DNA of 11,832 nucleotides from an uncultured Collinsella sp. Lineage in GTDB: Bacteria; Actinomycetota; Coriobacteriia; Coriobacteriales; Coriobacteriaceae. Made by a program: the position numbers and the translations under genes. Shown here one piece after another: positions 5,125 through 11,037 of the stretch. Location: NCBI GenBank assembly GCA_900552735.1, contig USBA01000047.1, forward strand, positions 1-11,832, read 5' to 3'. Position 1 is the first letter of the stretch. The number at the start of each line of letters is the position of its first letter. Below the pieces are notes generated by a model. It had not been told where the DNA came from and made no database searches. It saw only the letters and a program-made list of their open reading frames with translations.

Positions 5125-7452
5125 ATGGCGGATTCTCAGATCCATGTCGCGTTGGCGGGTAACCCCAACTGCGGCAAGACCACGCTTTTCAACCTGATCA
5201 CCGGCGCCAACGGCTACGTTGGCAACTGGCCCGGCGTCACGGTTGAGAAAAAGGAGGCCAAGCTCCTAAGCGACAAGAACGTTACCATCACGGACCTCCC
5301 TGGCATCTACTCGCTTTCCCCCTACAGCCCCGAGGAGCAATGCTCGCGCGATTACCTCATGAGCGGCGAGCCCGATGTTGTCGTCCAAGTCGTCGATGCC
5401 ACCAACCTCGAGCGTAACCTGTACCTGGCGCTTCAGGTTATCGAGACCGGCCTGCCCGTGGTCGTTGCCCTCAACATGGCCGACCTGGTCGAGAAGAACG
5501 GCGATAAGATCGACACGGACAAGCTCTCCAAGAAGCTCGGTTGTCCGGTCATGATGATCTCGGCTCTTAAGAACAAGGGCATCACGGAGCTCTTCGAGCA
5601 GGTTAAGAAGTCTGCTGCTTCCAGGGGCCAGGTGCCGGAGCACAAGTTTGATTCTTCTATTGAGGACGTTCTGGACCACATCGAGAACAACCTTCCGGCG
5701 AGCGTTCCCGCCAACAAGCGCCGCTATTACGCCGTCAAGCTGTTCGAGCGTGATGCAGACGCCTGCAAACTCATCAACCTCACCAAGGAGAAGGCCGCTC
5801 GCGTGGAGGAGCTGGTCGCCCAGTGCGAGCAGGACTGCGACGACGATGCCGAGTCCATAATCACCGGTGAGCGCTATGGCGTCATCGCGCATATCATCGA
5901 TGAGTGCCTCACTAAGGCTCCGGCCAAGATGAGCACCTCCGAGAAGATCGACCGCGTGGTTACCAACCGTATCCTGGGCCTGCCGATCTTTGTTGTCATC
6001 ATGTTCTGCGTGTACTACATCGCCGTTTCCACCTTGGGCGGCACGGTGACCGACTTCACCAACGACCAGCTCTTCGGCACCGACGGCTGGTACGTGCTCG
6101 GCCAGGGTCGCGACGCCTACGATGCAGCTGTCGAGGCCGCGGGCGATGCTGCCGATTCGGTTGATCCGGCGGAGTATGGCCCGTATGTTCCGGGTATTAC
6201 CACCATGGTCCACGACGCCCTCGTGGCGGGCGGCACCGAGGACGGTGGCCTGGTCGATTCGCTGGTCTGCGACGGCATCGTCGGCGGCCTGGGCGCCATC
6301 TTCGGCTTTGTGCCGCAGATGTTCCTGCTGTTCGTCATGCTGTCCTTCCTGGAGGACTGCGGCTACATGGCCCGCGTCGCCTTCATCATGGACCGCGTGT
6401 TCCGCCGCTTTGGCCTGTCCGGTAAGTCCTTTATCCCCATGCTCGTGTCCTCGGGCTGCGGCGTCCCCGGCGTCATGGCTACCAAGACCATCGAGAACGA
6501 GAAGGACCGCCGCATGACGGTCATGACCACCACGTTCATTCCCTGTGGCGCTAAGCTGCCGATCATCGCCCTGCTCATGGGTTCTATCATCGGCGATTCT
6601 TCCACCACCGCCGCGTGGATCAGCCCGCTCTTCTACTTCCTGGGCGTCTTTGCCGTCATCGCCTCGGGCCTCATGCTCAAGAAGACCAAGCTCTTCGCCG
6701 GTCGCCCGACGCCGTTTGTTATGGAGCTTCCTGCCTACCACTTCCCGGCGATTCGCTCTTGGGCGTTGCATGTGTGGGAGCGCTGCTGGGCCTTTATCAA
6801 GAAGGCCGGCACGGTCATCTTCGCGTCCACTGTCGTGGTTTGGTTCCTGTCCAACTTTGGTAGCTACAACGGCTCCTTTGGCTTCCTGCCTGCGATGGAC
6901 GGCATCCCCGAGGAGTTCATGGACTACTCCGTGCTTGCCATGCTGGGCAACCTGGTCGCCTGGATCTTTGCCCCGCTCGGCTTTAGCACCTGGCAGGCAA
7001 CCGCGCTGACCGTCTCGGGCCTTGTGGCTAAGGAGAACGTCGTCGCAACCGCCGGTTCGCTGCTGTCCGTCGCCGACGCCGGCGAGACTGACCCGAGCCT
7101 GTGGACCGCGTTCGCCGGCATGTTCCCGACCATGGGCGCTTGCGTTGCCTTTGGCGCTTTCAATCTGCTGTGCGCTCCGTGCTTTGCCGCCATAGGTACT
7201 ATTCGCAACCAGATGGATTCCGGCAAGTGGACTGCGATTGCCATCGGCTATGAGTGCGCCTTTGCTTGGGTAATCGGCCTGTTCATCAACCAGTTCTACA
7301 ACCTGTTTGTGTTGGGACAGTTTGGTATCTGGACGATTGTGGCCATCGTGCTGCTGGTTGCGATGCTCTTCCAGATCTTCCGTCCCATGCCTAAGCATGT
7401 ATGGACCGACGAGGACGAGACCAACGCCGCTTCCGCCGCAGTTTCCGCTTAA
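5125..7452 (+). CDS. feoB: Ferrous iron transport protein FeoB
   Basis: 775 residues, typical of FeoB. It is the inner-membrane Fe(II) permease with a cytoplasmic GTPase domain. G motifs: G1 GNPNCGKTT (12-20), G2 Thr39 in PGVTVE, G3 DLPG (57-60), G4 NMAD (117-120), G5 SAL (146-148). A helical GDI-like region follows to about residue 270. The first membrane helix is near 284-304. A long hydrophilic extracytoplasmic loop (about 308-380) then precedes the two Gate (nucleoside-recognition) halves, with GCGVPG (444-449) and PCGAKLP (473-479), whose cysteines are typical of the proposed metal path. Further helices continue to about 750, and the tail ends in an Ala-rich segment. Start at 5125 is set by AAGGAAGAAGGA just upstream and the immediate G domain. 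It lies downstream of two feoA genes and is followed by a terminator and a FeoB-associated Cys-rich protein. Confidence 0.98.
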   Translation: MADSQIHVALAGNPNCGKTTLFNLITGANGYVGNWPGVTVEKKEAKLLSDKNVTITDLPGIYSLSPYSPEEQCSRDYLMSGEPDVVVQVVDATNLERNLYLALQVIETGLPVVVALNMADLVEKNGDKIDTDKLSKKLGCPVMMISALKNKGITELFEQVKKSAASRGQVPEHKFDSSIEDVLDHIENNLPASVPANKRRYYAVKLFERDADACKLINLTKEKAARVEELVAQCEQDCDDDAESIITGERYGVIAHIIDECLTKAPAKMSTSEKIDRVVTNRILGLPIFVVIMFCVYYIAVSTLGGTVTDFTNDQLFGTDGWYVLGQGRDAYDAAVEAAGDAADSVDPAEYGPYVPGITTMVHDALVAGGTEDGGLVDSLVCDGIVGGLGAIFGFVPQMFLLFVMLSFLEDCGYMARVAFIMDRVFRRFGLSGKSFIPMLVSSGCGVPGVMATKTIENEKDRRMTVMTTTFIPCGAKLPIIALLMGSIIGDSSTTAAWISPLFYFLGVFAVIASGLMLKKTKLFAGRPTPFVMELPAYHFPAIRSWALHVWERCWAFIKKAGTVIFASTVVVWFLSNFGSYNGSFGFLPAMDGIPEEFMDYSVLAMLGNLVAWIFAPLGFSTWQATALTVSGLVAKENVVATAGSLLSVADAGETDPSLWTAFAGMFPTMGACVAFGAFNLLCAPCFAAIGTIRNQMDSGKWTAIAIGYECAFAWVIGLFINQFYNLFVLGQFGIWTIVAIVLLVAMLFQIFRPMPKHVWTDEDETNAASAAVSA

Positions 7453-7481
7453 GTCCGAATAAGGATCAGCCCCTTTCCACG

Positions 7482-7514
7482 AGCCCGGGTGTCCCAGCGA
7501 CACTCGGGCTTTTT
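7482..7514 (+). terminator. Intrinsic terminator of the feoAAB operon
   Basis: AGCCCGGGTGTC (7482-7493) pairs with GACACTCGGGCT (7499-7510), 12 bp with one G-U pair and a 5-nt loop, followed by TTTT. It separates feoB from the downstream Cys-rich gene, which therefore probably has its own promoter or depends on readthrough. Confidence 0.9.
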
Positions 7515-7550
7515 GGTGGGGGAGATGTGGCGTTTCCGCAGATAAAACCG

Positions 7551-7577
7551 ACCAAAATAAACCTGTCCCTTTTTGGT
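7551..7577. repeat. Short inverted repeat, possibly a degenerate REP-like element
   Basis: ACCAAAA (7551-7557) and TTTTGGT (7571-7577) are perfect reverse complements around a 13-nt loop containing CTGTCCCT, which resembles half of the GGGGACAGTCCCC core at 4277-4293. It precedes the FeoB-associated gene. A decayed REP copy or a promoter-proximal element are both possible. Confidence 0.3.
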
Positions 7578-7604
7578 AGGTGGAGAATGGGGTAAAGTAA
7601 GTGA

Positions 7605-7613
7605 TGGTTAACT
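7605..7613 (+). promoter_or_regulatory. Single copy of the feo half-site TGGTTAACT
   Basis: This 9-mer is identical to bases 4443-4451 in the right arm of the feo operator. It lies 14 nt before the start of the FeoB-associated gene and just after a -10-like TAAAGT near 7583-7598. No matching inverted partner is seen. A shared 9-mer could occur by chance, so confidence is low. Confidence 0.3.
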
Positions 7614-7627
7614 AGAGGAGGCTTGCT

Positions 7628-7828
7628 ATGGCACCTATCGATATTGTTGTGCTGGCTGTTATCGGTATTGCGTTTGTCGCCGTGTGCGTGCGCATCTACC
7701 GCAAGGGCACCTGCGCCGACTGCGCTCAGGGTGGCGTTTGCACGGGGCATTGCTCCAACAAAAAGACGTGCGCTGCACTTAAGGGCGTCGACAAAATCGC
7801 CGAAGACTTGGGTCGCGGTATCAAATAA
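7628..7828 (+). CDS. FeoB-associated Cys-rich membrane protein
   Basis: 66 residues. An N-terminal membrane helix (about 5-24, IVVLAVIGIAFVAVCV) is followed by a basic RIYRKG stretch and a Cys cluster at residues 29, 32, 38, 42 and 48, plus Cys20 in the helix. It ends in a short helix (KGVDKIAEDL). This matches the small FeoB-associated Cys-rich protein family, found next to feoB in many anaerobes; its exact role is unknown, with metal handling at the membrane the usual suggestion. A good GAGGAGG ribosome binding site lies just upstream of ATG 7628. It is separated from feoB by a terminator and about 115 nt, so it is perhaps expressed separately. Family recognition is good; function is inferred. 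Confidence 0.85.
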   Translation: MAPIDIVVLAVIGIAFVAVCVRIYRKGTCADCAQGGVCTGHCSNKKTCAALKGVDKIAEDLGRGIK

Positions 7829-7841
7829 GGTCTAGGCATCC

Positions 7842-7876
7842 AAGCGCCTCGCGAGCATCCGTTCGCGGGGCGCTTT
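7842..7876 (+). terminator. Probable terminator after the FeoB-associated gene
   Basis: AAGCGCCTCGCGA (7842-7854) pairs with TCGCGGGGCGCTT (7863-7875), 13 bp with one wobble pair and an 8-nt loop. Only TTT follows, so termination may be weaker than at the other sites. Confidence 0.7.
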
Positions 7877-7919
7877 GCACATTTGGGGGCGAGCGCGGCG
7901 AGTTGAAGAGTGATTTTGG

Positions 7920-7931
7920 GGTATCGTTACC
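7920..7931. promoter_or_regulatory. Partial palindrome upstream of the LacI-family gene
   Basis: GGTATCGTTACC has a CG centre and 5 of 6 symmetric pairs, 42 nt before the regulator start. It resembles in form, but not in sequence length, the GGTGAACGTTCACC sites upstream of uxaC. It may be a weak autoregulatory site. Confidence 0.25.
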
Positions 7932-7972
7932 TGTACTGTTAATTGGCAACTTATCTATAACGGAGTATCCCC

Positions 7973-9052
7973 ATGAGCGCTCGCGTAACCATGAAGGACA
8001 TAGCCGCCGAGCTTGGCGTTTCCATCAATACCGTGCACAAGGCCCTGACGGGTAAAGCCGGCGTGAGCGAATCCGTGCGCTCCAAGGTGAATGCTAAGGC
8101 CGAGGCCATGGGTTACCATCGCAATACGAGTGCCTCGAGCCTGCGCCGCAAGGATATCAACCTGGTGTTTTGCCTGCCCCGCGCATCGCGCGAGGGAGCG
8201 TACTTTTTCCGTTACCTGTGGGAAGGCTGCAACCGCTTTGAGCAGGAGGTCATCGACCGGGGCATTACGGTTGAGCGTGTTGAATTTGGCGTGGGTGGCT
8301 ACGCTGATGCGCTCGAGCAGATTGATGAGCGCCTGCAGGTAGGCGAGAAGATTGATGGCCTGCTTGCCTATGTTCCGAGCGATGACCGCGCAACCGAGCT
8401 TTTGAGGCAGATTGCCGAGGCGGGTGTGGCGATCGAGCTCGTCGATGGCGACCGACCGCACCTCGATCGCCTGGGTGCCAGTCTGGCAGACTATTCCGCG
8501 GCGGGCAGTCTTATGGCAGAGCAGGCGGCAAACCTGGTTCACGCTTCTGGGGCTGACGCCCGCGTGCTCCTGTTGGCGGGCGACCCCTATACCGATTCAC
8601 ACTATCTGACCGCCCGCGCCTTCCATAATTACTTGCGCGAACGTGATATTCCATGGCAGGTTGAGGATCTTGCTGGCGCCCATGCGCAAGTCAAACAGCT
8701 CGAGCGCGAGCTTGAGCAGCGCTTGAGTGCGCCGGATGCTCCCGAGCTCATCTGTAGCGTTTTTGCCGTTGGTTCCGAGGTAGTCGCCAACGCGCTTGTT
8801 TCGAGCGGCAAGGCCGGCAAGGTCATGGTAATCGGCAACGACCTGTTCCCCGAGAGCGCCTTGGCCTTGTGTCGTGGCATCTTTACCAATATTGTCTATA
8901 AAGACCCGGTGAGTCTGGCCTACCGCGGTGCCAAGACTTTGGGCGAGTATTTGCTGTGGGGTAAAACTCCGGCGGAGCCCGTGCAGAAGGGTGCTGTGGA
9001 GATGGTGTTTGCCAGCAACGTTGACCGTTACTGCGAGCTTGCGGGAATTTAG
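7973..9052 (+). CDS. LacI-family transcriptional regulator, likely controlling hexuronate genes
   Basis: 359 residues, full length for the LacI/GalR family. The N-terminal helix-turn-helix (about 6-30) reads TMKDIAAELGVSINTVHKAL followed by TGKAGVSESVRSKV, then the linker and hinge region GYHRNTSASSLRRK (47-60). The rest is a periplasmic-binding-protein-like sugar sensor domain (about 62-350), with late elements VMVIGNDLFPESALAL and KDPVSLAYRGAKTLGEYL. The recognition helix has NTVHKAL instead of the common TVSRVL, and the hinge has SASSL rather than the usual AR-L pattern. The start at 7973 follows CGGAG and leads straight into the DNA-binding domain. Its neighbour downstream is uxaC, whose promoter is full of CG-centred TGAACGTTCA palindromes typical of LacI-family operators. 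A uronate or a pathway intermediate is the likely ligand, by inference from context. Confidence 0.9.
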   Translation: MSARVTMKDIAAELGVSINTVHKALTGKAGVSESVRSKVNAKAEAMGYHRNTSASSLRRKDINLVFCLPRASREGAYFFRYLWEGCNRFEQEVIDRGITVERVEFGVGGYADALEQIDERLQVGEKIDGLLAYVPSDDRATELLRQIAEAGVAIELVDGDRPHLDRLGASLADYSAAGSLMAEQAANLVHASGADARVLLLAGDPYTDSHYLTARAFHNYLRERDIPWQVEDLAGAHAQVKQLERELEQRLSAPDAPELICSVFAVGSEVVANALVSSGKAGKVMVIGNDLFPESALALCRGIFTNIVYKDPVSLAYRGAKTLGEYLLWGKTPAEPVQKGAVEMVFASNVDRYCELAGI

Positions 9053-9142
9053 CCGTTTGGTCTGGTACCCCCTCTTGCGACGTGCATTTTTTGGAGTATT
9101 CAGCAATGGCGTGTCCCGAAAGAGGCTCAGAACGACTGTTTT

Positions 9143-9188
9143 AAGTGCCGCCCATGGCGGAATTAGCCCTCGGCGGCACGTATTTTTT
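9143..9188 (+). terminator. Possible terminator hairpin inside the inverted-repeat element
   Basis: GTGCCGCC pairs with GGCGGCAC across an 18-nt loop, followed by GTATTTTTT. An alternative small hairpin CCGCC-CAT-GGCGG competes with it. It may end transcripts of the LacI-family gene, whose stop is about 90 nt upstream. Confidence 0.5.
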
Positions 9189-9191
9189 GCG

Positions 9192-9205
9192 ATTTGGCGC
9201 CAAAT
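9192..9205. repeat. Perfect 14-bp palindrome
   Basis: ATTTGGCGCCAAAT is self-complementary over 14 bp. It lies in the interior of the 9081-9274 element. It could be a protein binding site; I do not recognise the motif. Confidence 0.5.
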
Positions 9206-9366
9206 TAGCATCAAATAGGGCATTGAGGACGGTGCGTGGTGCGCTTCGATGTTGAATACTCCCAAAAATGCACGGCGGAACATGACCCACCTGGCCAAAA
9301 GCGCTCAAGTTCGGCATTCGGGGACGCCTGCCAATTCACAATACATACAAGTCACGGCTCTAGTAA

Positions 9367-9394
9367 CCGTTGAACGGGCAAAATCGACCGTTCA
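9367..9394. promoter_or_regulatory. Upstream TGAACGG/CCGTTCA operator-like pair
   Basis: TGAACGG (9371-9377) and CCGTTCA (9388-9394) are reverse complements 10 nt apart. The left one is also part of a small palindrome CCGTT-G-AACGG (9367-9377). They share the TGAACG core with the two perfect operators downstream, so they may be auxiliary sites for the same regulator. Confidence 0.45.
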
Positions 9395-9407
9395 CCCCAT
9401 GGTGGTT

Positions 9408-9423
9408 AGGTGAACGTTCACCT
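9408..9423. promoter_or_regulatory. LacI-type operator O1 upstream of uxaC
   Basis: AGGTGAACGTTCACCT is a perfect 16-bp palindrome with a central CG, the form expected for LacI-family binding sites. Its centre lies 38 bp upstream of the centre of a second site at 9448-9459. Confidence 0.8.
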
Positions 9424-9443
9424 TTTAAGTCGCAATGAATTAG

Positions 9444-9449
9444 TATAGT
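9444..9449 (+). promoter_or_regulatory. Candidate -10 box of the uxaC promoter
   Basis: TATAGT overlaps the left edge of the second operator, 65 nt before the uxaC start. The -35 region is poor (nothing close to TTGACA 17 nt upstream), which would suit an activated or a tightly repressed promoter. Confidence 0.5.
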
Positions 9450-9459
9450 GAACGTTCAC
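9448..9459. promoter_or_regulatory. LacI-type operator O2 at the uxaC promoter
   Basis: GTGAACGTTCAC is a perfect 12-bp palindrome, with CT following as in O1 (TTCACCT on the right side of both). It overlaps the predicted -10, so occupancy would block transcription. Confidence 0.8.
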
Positions 9460-9513
9460 CTAGAGGATAACGAGCGCAACGCGCGCCCGCTCCGCCAACA
9501 AAGGGGTTGTTTG

Positions 9514-10941
9514 ATGAAAAACTTCATGGACGATCAGGATTTCCTGCTGAGCACCAAGACCGGCGAGGAGCTGTTCCACAACTTTGCCGAGGGCATGCCC
9601 ATCGTCGACTACCACTGCCACATTTCTCCCAAGGAGATTTGGGACGACAAGCGTTTTGAGAACATCACCGAGGTTTGGCTGGGCGGTGACCACTACAAGT
9701 GGCGCCTGATGCGTGCAAACGGCGTTGATGAGCGCTTCATTACCGGCGATGCCCCTGCTCGTGAGAAGTTCCAGAAGTGGGCCGAGACCCTGGGCCGTTG
9801 TGTGGGCAACCCCGTCTTTGAGTGGAGCCACCTGGAGCTTAAGCGTTACTTTGGCTACGAGGGCGTCCTCAACGGCAAGACTGCCCAGGAGGTCTGGGAC
9901 CTTGCCAACGCCAAGCTCGCTGAGGCCAGCTTTACCTGCCGTAACCTGATCAAGCAGTCCAACGTCCGCATGATCTGCACTACCGACGACCCCGCCGACA
10001 GCTTTGAGTGGCACAAAAAGATTGCCGCCGACGACAGTTTTGACGTTCAGGTCGTTCCCGCCATGCGCCCCGATGCCGCCCTGCGCATCGAGCGTGGCCA
10101 GGAGTTCGCCGATTACTGCAAGCATCTCTCCGAGGTTGCCGGCGTTGAGATCGGCGACTTCGAGGGCATGAAGGCCGCCATCTCCAAGCGCTACGATGTC
10201 GCCCACGAGCTGGGCTGCCGCGCTTCCGACCACGCGCTCGACTACGTTATGTACGTTCCGGCTACCGCCGACGAGATCGAGACTATCTTTGCCAAGGGCC
10301 TTGCCGCCGAGCCGCTTACCGAGGACGAGGTCCTCAAGTACAAGACGGCCTTTATGCAGTTCGTCGCCGGCGAGTATGTCCGCCTTGGCTGGGCCATGCA
10401 GCTGCACTTTGGCTGCAAGCGTGACAACAACCGCGCTATGTTCGCCAAGCTCGGTCCCGACACCGGCTACGATTGCATCTCCAACTACACGCCGTCCGAC
10501 CAGCTCGCCGATTTCCTCAACTCCATCCAGGAGACCTGCGGTCTGCCCAAGACCATCCTGTACAGCTTGAACCCCATCGACAACACCATGATCGATACCG
10601 TGATGGGCTGTTTCCAGGAGGCTCCGACTGCCGGTAAGATCCAGAACGGTTCCGCCTGGTGGTTCAACGACAACGAGGTCGGTATGCGCGAGCAGCTCAC
10701 GGCTCTGGCCAACGAGGGCGTCCTGGGCAACTTTGTCGGCATGCTCACCGACTCTCGCTCCTTTCTGTCCTATCCGCGCCACGAGTATTTCCGTCGCGTG
10801 CTGTGCAGCGTGATCGGCGAGTGGGTCGAGCAGGGCAAGTATCCGGCCGACATGGAGCTGCTGGGAGCCATCGTGCGCGACATCAGCTACAACAACGCGG
10901 TCCGCTACTTTGGCTTTGACCTGGATACCGTCGAGGCCTAA
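9514..10941 (+). CDS. uxaC: Uronate isomerase (glucuronate/galacturonate isomerase)
   Basis: 475 residues, the usual length for UxaC (E. coli 470). It converts D-glucuronate to D-fructuronate and D-galacturonate to D-tagaturonate, the first step of cytoplasmic hexuronate breakdown. It belongs to the amidohydrolase superfamily. The metal-site motif VDYHCH (31-36, His34 and His36) is followed by the family blocks EVWLGGDHYKWRLMRANG (53-70), EWSHLELKRYFGY (103-115), TTDDPADS, QLHFGCKRDNN and GSAWWFNDNEVGMREQL, and near the end LTDSRSFLSYPRHEYFRRVL. The start at 9514 has AAAGGGG just upstream; an in-frame GTG at 9448 falls inside an operator and is rejected. It is transcribed with the downstream reductase and is controlled by a cluster of LacI-type operators. 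Confidence 0.97.
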   Translation: MKNFMDDQDFLLSTKTGEELFHNFAEGMPIVDYHCHISPKEIWDDKRFENITEVWLGGDHYKWRLMRANGVDERFITGDAPAREKFQKWAETLGRCVGNPVFEWSHLELKRYFGYEGVLNGKTAQEVWDLANAKLAEASFTCRNLIKQSNVRMICTTDDPADSFEWHKKIAADDSFDVQVVPAMRPDAALRIERGQEFADYCKHLSEVAGVEIGDFEGMKAAISKRYDVAHELGCRASDHALDYVMYVPATADEIETIFAKGLAAEPLTEDEVLKYKTAFMQFVAGEYVRLGWAMQLHFGCKRDNNRAMFAKLGPDTGYDCISNYTPSDQLADFLNSIQETCGLPKTILYSLNPIDNTMIDTVMGCFQEAPTAGKIQNGSAWWFNDNEVGMREQLTALANEGVLGNFVGMLTDSRSFLSYPRHEYFRRVLCSVIGEWVEQGKYPADMELLGAIVRDISYNNAVRYFGFDLDTVEA

Positions 10942-10965
10942 ACCCGCATCGAATCACACCGAACT

Positions 10966-11001
10966 CGGGAGCGCCGTTGCCACACGCGGCGCCCCCGTTT
11001 T
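10966..11001 (+). terminator. Intercistronic hairpin between uxaC and uxaB
   Basis: CGGGAGCGCCG (10966-10976) pairs with CGGCGCCCCCG (10987-10997) at 10 of 11 positions around a 10-nt loop, followed by TTTT. The stem is strong but the T-run is short. It may be a partial terminator or an mRNA-stabilising hairpin that sets the ratio of uxaC to uxaB product. Confidence 0.55.
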
Positions 11002-11037
11002 GCCTGCACGCTAACAGCAATCTAAGGAGAGACATCG

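Larger units (their letters stand above)
9081..9274. repeat. MITE-like element with 22-bp terminal inverted repeats
   Basis: The 22 bases at 9081-9102 (start CGTGCATTTTTTGG) and at 9253-9274 (end CCCAAAAATGCACG) are reverse complements at 21 of 22 positions. Weaker pairing continues inward for about 10 nt. The 150-bp interior encodes nothing. It contains a terminator-like hairpin (9143-9190) and a 14-bp perfect palindrome (9192-9205). No clear target-site duplication flanks it. A small non-autonomous mobile element, a large regulatory RNA hairpin, or a transcription end region are all possible. Confidence 0.55.
9053..9513. other. 461-nt noncoding region between the regulator and uxaC
   Basis: No plausible gene is seen. 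The left half holds a 194-bp element with terminal inverted repeats (9081-9274). Bases 9275-9365 show nothing I recognise. The right half (9366-9461) is a dense operator region for uxaC, followed by a short untranslated leader. Confidence 0.7.

Noticed and set aside
5266..7503. 745-codon open frame antisense to feoB
   Set aside because: Shadow frame; low-complexity composition rich in Gly, Asp, His and Val with no family features.
9448..9513. GTG start at 9448 for uxaC, adding 22 residues
   Set aside because: The GTG is part of the operator palindrome and predicted -10; the ATG at 9514 has a good ribosome binding site and matches the family N-terminus.
9460..10782. 440-codon open frame antisense to uxaC
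   Set aside because: Shadow of uxaC codon bias; no ribosome binding site or domain.
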